Source of the DNA: an uncultured Sphingobacteriales bacterium
Lineage (GTDB): Bacteria > Bacteroidota > Bacteroidia > Chitinophagales > Chitinophagaceae
NCBI GenBank assembly: GCA_937871285.1
Contig: CALMQS010000047.1
Location: 91,963-155,962 of the forward strand
Length of the DNA stretch: 64,000 bases
Direction of reading: 5' to 3'
Shown: piece after piece, positions 1 through 8,715 of the stretch
Layout of the letters: each line of letters begins with the position of its first letter
Position numbering within the stretch: position 1 is the stretch's first letter
Made by a program: the position numbers and the translations under genes
Notes under the pieces: model-generated
Database searches by the model: none
Seen by the model: only the letters and a program-made list of their open reading frames with translations
What the model was told of the DNA's origin: nothing

Positions 1-30
1 CTGGCGGCGGTTAAAGTTGTGCTGGCTCAT
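1..30 (-). CDS. Start of a Tat-exported protein (partial, runs off window)
   Basis: Only the first ten codons are present, reading MSQHNFNRRQ from an ATG at 30. The N-R-R-Q stretch looks like the beginning of a twin-arginine signal of the kind found on Bacteroidota Gfo/Idh/MocA oxidoreductases and sugar isomerases; the gene at 34627 starts similarly with FNRRNFLK. It lies on the same strand as the inositol operon, 290 nt beyond iolE. The product cannot be determined from ten residues. Confidence 0.45.
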   Translation of the reverse strand, partial: MSQHNFNRRQ

Positions 31-145
31 ATAAGAAGTATTAGAAGTAAAATGCAATAGCTTAAAGATAATAAGCTTTATCCTTTTTTCTTCACTTGCC
101 GCTGTTTGTAATTTATTTTTTTCCTGAAAACTTTTTTCCCCGCTG

Positions 146-262
146 TACGAAGTCTCAGACTTCGTAACTGTTATGTTCTTCCGGGACTGTGTCCCGGTAA
201 TACAATTTTACCGATCGCCGGAAGCGATAATAAATAAATGCGTGGCGAGGGACGCCACGCAT
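146..262. repeat. Cluster of three perfect hairpins (REP-like)
   Basis: Three perfect inverted repeats lie within 117 bp. The first is a 10-bp stem with a one-base loop (146-155/157-166). The second is a 7-bp stem with loop TGT (181-187/191-197). The third is a 10-bp stem with a 5-base loop (238-247/253-262). They sit between iolE and the partial gene at 1. The last one, read on the minus strand, is followed by TTTATTTATT and could end the inositol operon transcript. The rest of 31-320 shows no open frame I can support. Confidence 0.6.
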
Positions 263-320
263 AGCTAATACATAGCTAATATGTACAGAGGTTAAAAAAA
301 TGCTTGTATTGAAATATCTT

Positions 321-1223
321 TTACAATCCTGTTACCTTTCTTATATACTGTCTTGCTATCAGCGCATACTCTAACGGGTTAGCTTTGGCCGGATCCTGCT
401 CGGCTTCCACTACCATCCAGCCTTTGTAATCGCTTTTTTTAATAACAGCAGCCAATGCCGGAAAATCAATGCAGCCTTCCTCATCGCCGGGCACGGTAAA
501 TACACCGTCTTTCACGGCATCTAAAAAGCTCATCCGGTTATCTTTTACCTGCTGTAAAACATTCGGGCGGATATCTTTCAAATGTATATGTGCGGTACGG
601 GATATAAACTGTTCAAGACAGGCAACAGGATCTTCCCCCGCAAAATAAAAATGACCACAGTCGTAATTCAGGTAAACATTTTCCGGATCGGTTTCATTCA
701 GCATCCTTTCCGTTTCCTCACGCGTTTGTATGCAGGTGCCCATGTGATGATGAAAGGCTAATTTAATGCCCCGGTCGCGGGCTATTTTGCCCAATTCGTT
801 TAAACCATAAGTAAAGTTCTTCCATTCTTCGTTGCTGTTCAGCATGCCCTTCCCTTCCAGCACGGGCACTTCTTTTTTCCCCTGGCAGCTATTGCCGGTT
901 TCCCCGCCACCAATTACTTTGGCGCCCATCGTTTCTAAGAAATCAAGTAATTGCGTAAAGCTTTTTTTGTTCTCCTCCAGCGACTTAGTCGTTAGCTCAT
1001 AACTGTTCCACTGGTTACAAATTTGCAAGCCTCTTAAGCTAAGCGCTTTTTTTAAGATGGTAATATCACGCGGAAATTTATTACCTACTTCGCAGCCGGT
1101 AAAGCCCGCCAGGGCCATTTCACTGATGCATTGCTCAAATGTATTTTCAGCGCCCAGCTCGGGCATATCGTCGTTCGTCCAGTTAATAGGGGCTATGCCC
1201 AACTGTATGTTTTCGAAATTCAT
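321..1223 (-). CDS. iolE: Myo-inosose-2 dehydratase IolE
   Basis: Predicted 300-residue TIM-barrel enzyme that dehydrates 2-keto-myo-inositol (scyllo-inosose) to 3D-(3,5/4)-trihydroxycyclohexane-1,2-dione, the second step of inositol breakdown. Visible family features are the N-terminal LGIAPINWTNDD, metal-ligand-type segments AFHHHMGT, NYDCGHFYFAGEDP and HIHLKD, and a late MVVEAEQDP. The frame is open further upstream into iolD, but the ATG at 1223 gives the family N-terminus and starts 4 nt after the iolD stop, so that start is chosen. It is the last complete gene of the minus-strand iol operon. Length is normal for the family. Confidence 0.93.
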   Translation of the reverse strand: MNFENIQLGIAPINWTNDDMPELGAENTFEQCISEMALAGFTGCEVGNKFPRDITILKKALSLRGLQICNQWNSYELTTKSLEENKKSFTQLLDFLETMGAKVIGGGETGNSCQGKKEVPVLEGKGMLNSNEEWKNFTYGLNELGKIARDRGIKLAFHHHMGTCIQTREETERMLNETDPENVYLNYDCGHFYFAGEDPVACLEQFISRTAHIHLKDIRPNVLQQVKDNRMSFLDAVKDGVFTVPGDEEGCIDFPALAAVIKKSDYKGWMVVEAEQDPAKANPLEYALIARQYIRKVTGL

Positions 1224-1227
1224 ATGA

Positions 1228-3090
1228 TCAGAATATACGTTGTTGTTTTTTATTTTCTTTATAGGTTTCATAGGCCTTTTGTACAGAAGGCGAAGTCGAT
1301 ACTTCCGCAACGGGCACTTCCCACCAGGCATTGTATCCTTTTACGGTACGGTGCAAATGCGTTTCTATATAAATTACGGTTGTGCGTTGCTGTTGCTTTG
1401 CAGATGCCAACGCGGCTTGCAGTGAAGCTGCGTCCGTAGCCTTTATCACTACTGCACCCAGGCTTTCCGCGTTTTTGGCAAGATCTACAGGTAGTATTTC
1501 ACCACTTAGCTGTCCCGACTGATCCTCCCTGTACCTGTACCTGGTACCGAACCTTTCGCTGCCTATACTTTCCGATAAGCCGCCAATGCTGGCATATCCG
1601 TTATTATTGAGTAATAAGATAGTAAAACGTACGCCTTCCTGTATGGAGGTAATGATCTCGTGGTTGTTCATCAGGTAGCCGCCATCACCGCAAATAACAT
1701 ATACTTCGCGTTCCGGCGCCGCCATCTTTGCGCCCAGCCCCGCCGCAATTTCATAGCCCATGGTGGAGTAGCCATATTCTAGGTGGAAATTTTTAGGATC
1801 GGTTGCTCTCCATAATTTATGCAGGTCGCCGGGGGCGCTGCCGGAAGCATTGATCATAATATCTTCCCTGTTCATAAAGCTGTTGAGCGTTCCAATCACT
1901 ACCGCCTGGTCAATAGGAGGAACGGTTCCGTTACCTTCTGCGTAAATCTGCGTTACCTCATCATCCCAGGCCTTATTCATTCCGGCTACTCTTTGCCGGT
2001 AGTTGCCATCTACCTTGTAATCTCCAAGTGTTGAAAGCAATTCTTCCAGTGTAACTTTTGCATCGCCGGTTAGCGGGAGGGCATTATGCTTATGGGCGTC
2101 AAATTCGCTTATATTGATGTTGACGAATTTAACATCGGAGTTTTTAAAAATGGATTTGGAAGCGGTGGTGAAATCGCTGTATCGCGTACCAATGCCAATT
2201 ACCACATCTGCTTCATTCGCAATTTCAATGGCATATTTGGTGCCGGTAGCACCCAGTCCGCCAATGCAGTATGGCGCATCGTACATCACCGAGCCTTTGC
2301 CTGCAAAGGTTTCACCCACGGGTATGCCGGTTTGTGCGGCAAACCGGTGCAATGCTTCGCTTGCCCCGCTGTATATGGTTCCGCCACCGGCAACAATAAC
2401 GGGTTGCTTGGCTTTGCTGATCCACCCGGCGGCTTTTTTAAGCAGGCTGCTATCCGGCCGCGAGCGGGGGATATGCCATACTCTTTTCTCAAAAAGCGAA
2501 GCGGGAAAATCATAGGCATGCGTTTGCACATCCTGCGGCATGGAAAGGGTAACAGCTCCGGTTTCAGACGGAGAAGTAAGCACCCGCATCACTTCAGGTA
2601 ATGCATAGATCAATTGTTCAGGACGGTTGATCCTGTCCCAGTATTTGGAAACCGGTTTAAAACAATCGTTCACTGAAATATCCTGTGTAACAGCGCTTTC
2701 TAATTGCTGCAGCACAGGCGCGGGTTCACGGGTGGCAAAAATATCACCGGGCAATAATAATACCGGGATGCGGTTGATGGTTGCCAATGCAGCCCCGGTT
2801 AACATATTGGTAGCGCCCGGGCCAATAGAGGTAGTACAGGCAAAAGCGCTTAGCCTGTTTTTTACTTTCGCATAAGCAACAGCGGTATGCACCATGGATT
2901 GCTCATTTCGGCACTGGTAATACCTGAAGTCAGGGTTTTCCTGCAGCGCCTGCCCCAGTCCGGCAACGTTGCCATGACCGAATATGCCGAAGCATCCTGC
3001 AAAATAAGGTTGCTCAATGCCATCGCGTTCCGTGTACTGGTTTTTTAAGAAGGCAATGGTTGCCTGCGCAACAGTTAATCTTTTTTTCAT
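1228..3090 (-). CDS. iolD: 3D-(3,5/4)-trihydroxycyclohexane-1,2-dione hydrolase IolD
   Basis: A 620-residue thiamine-diphosphate enzyme that opens the ring of the diketo-inositol intermediate to give 5-deoxy-glucuronate. N-terminal pyrimidine-binding domain carries the conserved Glu in CRNEQSMVHTA (about residue 63). The central domain has VIVAGGGTIYSGA. The C-terminal domain has the ThDP/metal motif starting at VICGDGGYLMNNHE and running to NNNGYASI. Length matches known IolD (about 640). It is followed after 4 nt by iolE and preceded by the aldolase gene, with a heptamer-repeat spacer between. The next pathway enzyme, IolB, is encoded first in the operon. Confidence 0.95.
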   Translation of the reverse strand: MKKRLTVAQATIAFLKNQYTERDGIEQPYFAGCFGIFGHGNVAGLGQALQENPDFRYYQCRNEQSMVHTAVAYAKVKNRLSAFACTTSIGPGATNMLTGAALATINRIPVLLLPGDIFATREPAPVLQQLESAVTQDISVNDCFKPVSKYWDRINRPEQLIYALPEVMRVLTSPSETGAVTLSMPQDVQTHAYDFPASLFEKRVWHIPRSRPDSSLLKKAAGWISKAKQPVIVAGGGTIYSGASEALHRFAAQTGIPVGETFAGKGSVMYDAPYCIGGLGATGTKYAIEIANEADVVIGIGTRYSDFTTASKSIFKNSDVKFVNINISEFDAHKHNALPLTGDAKVTLEELLSTLGDYKVDGNYRQRVAGMNKAWDDEVTQIYAEGNGTVPPIDQAVVIGTLNSFMNREDIMINASGSAPGDLHKLWRATDPKNFHLEYGYSTMGYEIAAGLGAKMAAPEREVYVICGDGGYLMNNHEIITSIQEGVRFTILLLNNNGYASIGGLSESIGSERFGTRYRYREDQSGQLSGEILPVDLAKNAESLGAVVIKATDAASLQAALASAKQQQRTTVIYIETHLHRTVKGYNAWWEVPVAEVSTSPSVQKAYETYKENKKQQRIF

Positions 3091-3101
3091 AACGATTTTA
3101 T

Positions 3102-3136
3102 GAATTTTAAATTTTAAATCTCAAATCTCAAATTCC
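3102..3136. repeat. Heptamer tandem repeat (AAATCTC type)
   Basis: Five consecutive seven-base units (gaatttt, aaatttt, aaatctc twice, aaattcc). The run fills the iolD-aldolase spacer and enters the aldolase gene: its last codons (EFEI and the TGA stop) are written by the repeat. Confidence 0.7.
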
Positions 3137-4062
3137 CCCGCCTTTCCCGCTGCCCCCATCAATTCAAATTTCCTCAGCATAAATGCTTTGTACGTTTCCA
3201 TAAATATTTTGCCCGGTGTTGTTGGCGCAAATTCATCCGGGCGGTCGTGAAAAAATTCGCGGTTTACCATTGTCCATAACAGGCGTGTGTCTGTAGCGAT
3301 ATTCACTTTGCAAATACCAAGCGCTATCGCTTTTTTCAGCTCATCTTCCTGAACACCTTTGGCGCCTGTTTTTAATTTCCCGCCTGCTTCGTTAATTCTT
3401 TGCACCACTTCTTCGTTTACATTGGATCCTCCATGCAATACCAGTGGAAAGCCGGGCAGGCGTTCCTGTATTTCTTTGAGTATTTGTAATTGTAAGCCCT
3501 GTCCGCCGGAAAATTTATAAGCGCCATGACTGGTACCTACTGCAATGGCGAGGCTGTCGCAGCCGGTTTCGTTTACAAAAAATTCTACATCCTTTGGATT
3601 GGTATAGAATGAATGAGCCGCTTCCACGGTAAGATCATCTTCCACGCCTGCCAGCACACCCAGTTCGGCTTCCACACTTATATTTTTGGCATGGGCTTTT
3701 TCTACAACGGCTTTTGTGCGGCTGATATTCTTTTCCATGTCATCGTGCGAAGCGTCAATCATTACCGAAGTATACCCTCCGCTTTCAATGGCATCCCATA
3801 TATGTGCTTCATATCCATGATCGAGGTGAACGGCGTATACCGTTCCGGGATATATTTTCGCTGCCGCCTGTATCATTGCCAGCAACATGTGTGCGTTCGC
3901 ATAGTCACGGGCGAAGGGCGTGGTTTGCACAATAAACGGCGCTTTGGCTTCCCGTGCCGCTGCAAACAGCCCATGTATCTCTTCCATAAAAAAAACATTC
4001 ACCGCAGGCACGGCGTACTGCCCGTAGCATTTGCTGAATATTTCTTTTGTAGTTAGTAACAT
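3121..4062 (-). CDS. iolJ: Class II ketose-bisphosphate aldolase, IolJ-like
   Basis: 313 residues, class II zinc-dependent aldolase of the fructose-bisphosphate aldolase family. Zinc and phosphate-binding features are visible: AVHLDHGYEAH, EAELGVLAG, LVLHGGSN and GICKVNIATDTR. In the inositol pathway this role is cleavage of 2-deoxy-5-keto-gluconate 6-phosphate to dihydroxyacetone phosphate and malonate semialdehyde. Assignment to IolJ rather than glycolytic Fba rests on its place between iolD and the transporter in an otherwise complete iol set. The C-terminal codons come from a heptamer repeat, so the tail is probably free to vary. Confidence 0.85.
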   Translation of the reverse strand: MLLTTKEIFSKCYGQYAVPAVNVFFMEEIHGLFAAAREAKAPFIVQTTPFARDYANAHMLLAMIQAAAKIYPGTVYAVHLDHGYEAHIWDAIESGGYTSVMIDASHDDMEKNISRTKAVVEKAHAKNISVEAELGVLAGVEDDLTVEAAHSFYTNPKDVEFFVNETGCDSLAIAVGTSHGAYKFSGGQGLQLQILKEIQERLPGFPLVLHGGSNVNEEVVQRINEAGGKLKTGAKGVQEDELKKAIALGICKVNIATDTRLLWTMVNREFFHDRPDEFAPTTPGKIFMETYKAFMLRKFELMGAAGKAGEFEI

Positions 4063-4104
4063 AATCTCAATTTATAATTTGAAATTTCAAATTTGAAATT
4101 TCAA
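4063..4104. repeat. Heptamer tandem repeat (ATTTGAA/ATTTCAA type)
   Basis: Six seven-base units (aatctca, atttata, atttgaa, atttcaa, atttgaa, atttcaa) fill the whole spacer between the transporter stop at 4111 and the aldolase start codon at 4062. Alternating units also make it partly self-complementary. Confidence 0.7.
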
Positions 4105-4110
4105 ATGGCG

Positions 4111-5721
4111 TTACCAGAACGCCGTATACAAAGCCGCCAGGATACCGCATATAATAGTAGCGCCAACGATAAACGAGCGGCTCAGGTTAAATGAAGGCAT
4201 TTCTATCTCAATTTGTCCCTGGTTGTTTTTGTTTTTTGAGGTGAGGCTGATGCCGACCATTACCGCCGACAAGATCAGGAAAGCTATACCCATCCTGTTT
4301 AAGAAAGGTATTTCGGGGAACCAGAATTTGAATGCGGTAGACAGGGGTATGGTAAGCACCGCTGTAGTTAACGCTGCCGCCGACGTGGCTTTTTTCCAGA
4401 ACATACCGAAAAAGAATATAGCGAATACACCCGGTGTAATAAAGCTTGAATATTCCTGTATGAACTGGTAAGCCTGTTCCAGCACCTTTAACTGCGGAGC
4501 AATTAATACCGCGATAAGCATGGATACCCATACGGCGATACGGCCTACGCGGATGAGGTGCTTTTCGGATGCGCCGGGTTTGATATACAGTTTGTAGATG
4601 TCTAAAGTAAAGATGGTAGAAATGCTATTGGCTTTTCCCGCCAGTGATGCCACGATAGCCGCGGTAAGCGCTGCGAAAGCTACACCTTTTAAGCCCATGG
4701 GTAAAAGGTTCAGCAATACGGGGTAAGCATGATCGGGTTTTACCGTTCCCGCCGCATCTACCATTTCCTGCTGGAACATGCCATTTTGATGCAGCACAAA
4801 AGCGGCTATGCCTGGTATAACAACGATCAATGGAACCAGCAGTTTTAAAAAGGCCGCAAAGAGGATCCCTTTCCTGGCTGTTTCTAAGTCGGCGCCCAGC
4901 GTACGTTGAATAATATACTGATTGCAACCCCAGTAATTCAGGTTATTGATCCACATGGCGCCAATGATCACTGTCAGTCCGGGTAAATCTTTGTAGTATG
5001 GATTATCCTGTTTCAGTATCATATGGAAATGAGAATCGGCCTGTGTTTTTAATGTTCCGAAAGCACTGAGTATATCTGGTTTACCAAATTCTTTTGCCAC
5101 CAGGTCAAGCGCCAGATAAGTGGTGATCAACCCGCCAATAATGAGCACAATTACCTGCACAACATCGGTATACCCGATTACCTTCATGCCGCCAATGGTA
5201 ATTAATATGGCAAAGAGCGCTAAAGCCACAACCGCTACATTAAAATTGATGCCGGCGGTTACTTCTAAGGCCAGCGCGCCGAGATAAATGATGGAGGTGA
5301 GGTTAACGAATATGTATAATAACAGCCAGAACACCGCCATGGTTGTAGCTACAACAGGGTTATACCGTTGCCGCAAAAACTGGGGCATGGTATATATCTT
5401 GTTCTTAAGATATACGGGCAGAAAGAAAACGGCAACTACAATTAACGCAGCCGCTGCCATCCATTCGTAGGAAGAGATAGCCAGTCCGATAGCAAAGCCG
5501 GAGCCCGACATGCCTATGAAATGTTCGGCCGAAATGTTAGAAGCAATGAGCGAGGCGCCAATGGCCCAAAAGGTAAGCGATCCTTCTGCAAGGAAAAAAC
5601 CTGAAGCGGTATTGGATTTGTTGGTTTTCTTTTTATATATCCAGTAGCCATAACCGCCAATAATAGCGAGATACATAAAAAAAACCAGGTAGTCTAATGT
5701 GTGCAGGCCAGTTTGGTTCAT
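4111..5721 (-). CDS. Sodium:solute symporter (SSS family), probable inositol importer
   Basis: 536-residue polytopic inner-membrane protein with about 13-14 hydrophobic segments. The N-terminal LDYLVFFMYLAIIGGYGYW and the SSS signature region with ASLIASNISAEHFIGMSG are typical of SGLT-like sodium/sugar and sodium/inositol symporters in Bacteroidota. The gene sits inside the iol operon, between iolG and the aldolase, which makes inner-membrane myo-inositol uptake the natural inference; substrate cannot be read from sequence alone. No SusC/SusD pair is linked to this cluster, so how inositol crosses the outer membrane is not explained here. Confidence 0.88.
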   Translation of the reverse strand: MNQTGLHTLDYLVFFMYLAIIGGYGYWIYKKKTNKSNTASGFFLAEGSLTFWAIGASLIASNISAEHFIGMSGSGFAIGLAISSYEWMAAAALIVVAVFFLPVYLKNKIYTMPQFLRQRYNPVVATTMAVFWLLLYIFVNLTSIIYLGALALEVTAGINFNVAVVALALFAILITIGGMKVIGYTDVVQVIVLIIGGLITTYLALDLVAKEFGKPDILSAFGTLKTQADSHFHMILKQDNPYYKDLPGLTVIIGAMWINNLNYWGCNQYIIQRTLGADLETARKGILFAAFLKLLVPLIVVIPGIAAFVLHQNGMFQQEMVDAAGTVKPDHAYPVLLNLLPMGLKGVAFAALTAAIVASLAGKANSISTIFTLDIYKLYIKPGASEKHLIRVGRIAVWVSMLIAVLIAPQLKVLEQAYQFIQEYSSFITPGVFAIFFFGMFWKKATSAAALTTAVLTIPLSTAFKFWFPEIPFLNRMGIAFLILSAVMVGISLTSKNKNNQGQIEIEMPSFNLSRSFIVGATIICGILAALYTAFW

Positions 5722-5736
5722 CGTCAGGGGTTATTT

Positions 5737-5767
5737 AGTGAGTGGTCGGTGATAAGTGGTAAGTGAA
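5737..5767. repeat. Heptamer tandem repeat (AAGTGGT type)
   Basis: Four or more seven-base units (gagtggt, cggtgat, aagtggt, aagtgaa) in the iolG-transporter spacer. The same unit family appears at 6951 (complement) and 22033. Confidence 0.6.
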
Positions 5768-5804
5768 TCATTCTTTCTCTCATCTTTCACTTTTTCCGTT
5801 ATTA

Positions 5805-6824
5805 TTATATTTTTATTATTTCTTCCATCTTCACTGCCCTGTTTTCTTTTAATGACAGGCCTGCGGCAAGTCCTATAGCCGTAGCCATCAGCCCGTCATG
5901 CGCATCTACCGGTGAAGGCGTGTCATTTAACACGCAATCTATGAACGATTGGATGCAGGTGCGGTAGGCTTTTTCATAGCGCTCTAAGAAAAAGTGTAGT
6001 GGTAAAGCAGTTTGTACTGTTTCATTGTTATGCCGGATTACATTATCAGGCGTATTATTTTCAGCCTTCGCCATTCCTTCTGAGCCAAATATTTCGAGGC
6101 GCTGATCATAGCCATACACTGCTTTACGGCTATTGTCTATTACACCAATGGTGCCGTTCTCAAACGTAAGTACAATTACTGCGGTATCTATATCATCGTA
6201 TTGTTTAATGCGGGGATCTATCAAAGCATCTCCTTTTACATATACTTCTTTTACCTCACTGCCTGTTATAAAGCGCGCCATGTCAAAATCGTGTATAGAC
6301 ATATCAAGGAAAAGTCCGCCCGATACTTTTACATATTCCAATGGCGGCGGCGCCGGATCGCGGCTGGTGATCCGCAAAATATGCGGGTCGCCAATGCTGT
6401 TGTTCCTGACTAATGATCCGATCCTGGCAAAATTGGGATCGAACCGGCGGTTAAAGCCCAGCATAAGCTTTACGCCGTTTTCCCTTACTGCTTGTTGGGT
6501 GGAAAGAATAGCCGGAAGCGTAACATCCAGCGGCTTCTCACAAAACACATGTTTTTTGGCCTGTGCGGCAGCGATAGTATAAGGCACATGCTGTGGTGTA
6601 GGTGCGCAAATAATAACCGCTTCCACATCCGGGTGGTTAATCACATCTTCCGCCTTTGTGGTTACCTGTGCCACGCCGAGGCGTTTGGCATAATCATGCG
6701 CGGCAGGAGAAACATCAGACGCAATGATCACTTCCGCGTTTTGTGTATTGTACAGCAGGTTGGAGAGATGTATCTGCCCGATGCGCCCGAGCCCGATTAC
6801 GCCGGCTTTTAATTTTTTTGACAT
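5805..6824 (-). CDS. iolG: Inositol 2-dehydrogenase IolG (Gfo/Idh/MocA family)
   Basis: 339 residues. It oxidises myo-inositol to 2-keto-myo-inositol with NAD+, the first pathway step. N-terminal Rossmann motif GVIGLGRIGQIH, the EKP motif in HVFCEKPLDVTL, and the catalytic-region segment GGLFLDMSIHDFDMARF are all present and in the usual order. No signal peptide, so cytoplasmic, in contrast with the Tat-bearing family member at 34627. Neighbours are iolA upstream and the symporter downstream. Length and motifs match characterised IolG proteins. Confidence 0.93.
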   Translation of the reverse strand: MSKKLKAGVIGLGRIGQIHLSNLLYNTQNAEVIIASDVSPAAHDYAKRLGVAQVTTKAEDVINHPDVEAVIICAPTPQHVPYTIAAAQAKKHVFCEKPLDVTLPAILSTQQAVRENGVKLMLGFNRRFDPNFARIGSLVRNNSIGDPHILRITSRDPAPPPLEYVKVSGGLFLDMSIHDFDMARFITGSEVKEVYVKGDALIDPRIKQYDDIDTAVIVLTFENGTIGVIDNSRKAVYGYDQRLEIFGSEGMAKAENNTPDNVIRHNNETVQTALPLHFFLERYEKAYRTCIQSFIDCVLNDTPSPVDAHDGLMATAIGLAAGLSLKENRAVKMEEIIKI

Positions 6825-6830
6825 GTTATA

Positions 6831-6858
6831 ATTTGAGATTTATCATTTGAAATTTGAT
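6831..6858. repeat. Heptamer tandem repeat (ATTTGAA type)
   Basis: Four seven-base units (atttgag, atttatc, atttgaa, atttgat) just upstream of the iolG start codon. Confidence 0.6.
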
Positions 6859-6950
6859 GCCTTTTGCTGTTTCACGCCCGCCTAAACGAATGCATTCGGG
6901 CTGGCAACGAGCACAAAGGAAGCAATGTACGCAACGAAGACATCGCTGCC

Positions 6951-6985
6951 TTACCACTTATGTCTTATCACTTACCACTAAAATT
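6951..6985. repeat. Heptamer tandem repeat (TTACCAC type)
   Basis: Five seven-base units (ttaccac, ttatgtc, ttatcac, ttaccac, taaaatt). The run overlaps the 3' end of iolA, whose TAG stop at 6978-6980 falls inside a unit. On the minus strand the units read AGTGGTA/AGTGATA, the family seen at 5737 and 22033. Confidence 0.65.
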
Positions 6986-8444
6986 TCCTGGTCCATTCTT
7001 TCAGCCACCTTTCAATCACTACTTTGGTTTGAGTAAAAAACTCAACGGCATGTTTACCCTGTCCGTGCAGATCGCCAAAGAAACTTTCTTTCCACCCGCT
7101 GAAAGGAAACTGTGCTACCGGCGCCGCAACGCCTATATTAATACCGATATTACCCGCATCTGCCTCATTTCTGAACCGGCGGGCGTGCAACCCGCTGCTG
7201 GTAAATATACAGGCCATATTGCCATACTTATTGCTGTTTACATAGGCAATAGCTTCTTCAATACTGTTGATATGCACTAAGCTCATTACAGGTCCGAATA
7301 TTTCGGTTCCGGCAATTTCGCCATGAAGCGGGATATCCTCTATAATGGTGGGTTGTATGAAATTACCTTTTTCGTATCCGGGAATGGCCGCATTCCGGCC
7401 ATCTAATAATAACCTGCCGCCTTCCTGTATGCCTTTCTCTATCAGGCTGTTTACCCGTGTTTTACTATCTGCTGTAATTACCGGCCCCATCTGCACCGCT
7501 TCATCTAAGCCAAAACCCGTAGTGCGCTGGCGGCTTAGTTCTACCAGGCTTTCTGTAATATTCGCATGTTCTCCCACGGTAATAATGGTAGAAGCGGCAA
7601 GGCAACGTTGCCCTGCACAGCCATACACGCTGTCTACCACAATTTGAGTGGTCATATCTATATCTGCGTCGGGTAAAATGATCACCGGGTTTTTGGCTCC
7701 GCCCTGCGCCTGCATCCGCTTGCCATTAACGGCGCCCTTGGCGTATACATAACGGGCAATGGCAGATGAACCTACAAAACTTACCGCTTTAATACCGGGA
7801 TGTTCGAGTATGCCATCTACAACGGCTTTTCCGCCATGCACCATGTTAATTACGCCGGCAGGCAGATCTAATTTTGCTATCAGCTCCATTACCTTGGTCA
7901 TGGTAAGCGGCACTTTTTCCGAAGGCTTAATGAGAAAGCTGTTGCCACATGCAATAGCATAGGGCAGAAACCAGAAAGGGATCATGCCGGGGAAGTTAAA
8001 GGGCGATATGCAGGCGCAAACACCCAGTGGCTGGCGGATCATATACTCATCAATACCTAAAGAAATATCTTCCGAAAAATCGCCCTGCATTAAAGCGGGT
8101 ATACCACATGCATTTTCTACATTCTCAATAGCGCGAACCCATTCGGCTTTCGACTCGGCATATGTTTTGCCCGATTCGAGCGTGATGGTTTTGGACAGTT
8201 CATCCATATTTTCTTCCAGCAATCTTTTTAAATGAAAAAGATACTGGATCCGTTTCCCTGCCGGCACGCGCTTCCATGTGGCAAAAGCATTTTCAGATGA
8301 TTGAACTGCTGCATCCACATCGGCGGGAGTACCCGAAGGAACCTGGGCAAGCACTTCCTGGCTGGCCGGGTTTACTACATTCACATACGTGGTTGCACTA
8401 CTGCTCACCCATTGTCCGTTGATATAATTTCTTAGTTTTTCCAT
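6978..8444 (-). CDS. iolA: Methylmalonate/malonate-semialdehyde dehydrogenase (CoA-acylating) IolA
   Basis: 488-residue aldehyde dehydrogenase of the MmsA/IolA class, which turns malonate semialdehyde into acetyl-CoA and CO2 at the end of inositol catabolism. Motifs: cofactor-loop segment [45 protein letters not shown], and the catalytic cysteine (Cys281) in [11 protein letters not shown]. Full family length. It lies between iolC and iolG. The same enzyme could also serve valine degradation, but its position inside the operon ties it to inositol. Confidence 0.94.
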   Translation of the reverse strand: MEKLRNYINGQWVSSSATTYVNVVNPASQEVLAQVPSGTPADVDAAVQSSENAFATWKRVPAGKRIQYLFHLKRLLEENMDELSKTITLESGKTYAESKAEWVRAIENVENACGIPALMQGDFSEDISLGIDEYMIRQPLGVCACISPFNFPGMIPFWFLPYAIACGNSFLIKPSEKVPLTMTKVMELIAKLDLPAGVINMVHGGKAVVDGILEHPGIKAVSFVGSSAIARYVYAKGAVNGKRMQAQGGAKNPVIILPDADIDMTTQIVVDSVYGCAGQRCLAASTIITVGEHANITESLVELSRQRTTGFGLDEAVQMGPVITADSKTRVNSLIEKGIQEGGRLLLDGRNAAIPGYEKGNFIQPTIIEDIPLHGEIAGTEIFGPVMSLVHINSIEEAIAYVNSNKYGNMACIFTSSGLHARRFRNEADAGNIGINIGVAAPVAQFPFSGWKESFFGDLHGQGKHAVEFFTQTKVVIERWLKEWTRKF

Positions 8445-8461
8445 ATTGATTATATTTTTTT

Positions 8462-8496
8462 TAGCTATCAGCTATTAGCGATCAGCAATCAGCGGT
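8462..8496. repeat. Heptamer tandem repeat (CAGCTAT type)
   Basis: Five seven-base units (tagctat, cagctat, tagcgat, cagcaat, cagcggt) directly upstream of iolA. The same unit family recurs at 55208. Confidence 0.65.
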
Positions 8497-8584
8497 ATCG
8501 GTTGCTGTTATACTTTCATTTCTCATCTCAGGAATGCTTTCTTTACTGGATTCTGAAACTTTCACCCTGAAACTTGCCCCCTCC

Positions 8585-8633
8585 AACTTGTAACCTGCAA
8601 CTTGTAACCTGAAACCTGCAACCTGCAACCATC
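8585..8633. repeat. Heptamer tandem repeat (AACCTGC/AACTTGT type)
   Basis: Seven consecutive units: aacttgt, aacctgc, aacttgt, aacctga, aacctgc, aacctgc, aaccatc. It lies in the 271-nt gap between iolA and iolC, which holds nothing else I can support. A short open frame across it (8482-8670) is repeat-derived. Confidence 0.7.
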
Positions 8634-8715
8634 CCCGCGGTCTGACGCTCCTTCGTCGCGTACCGACCACTGATTTTTCATTTTCAAATTTTCAAATTTC
8701 CACGTTCTCAAATTC

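Noticed and set aside
6864..7280. 138-residue plus-strand open frame over the start of the iolG-iolA spacer
   Set aside because: It is mostly the antisense of iolA and has no protein-like features.
8482..8670. 62-residue open frame on the minus strand between iolA and iolC
   Set aside because: Its translation is the repetition of a heptamer array (GYKLEG, VAGFRLQVAGY-like words); no family resemblance and no start context.
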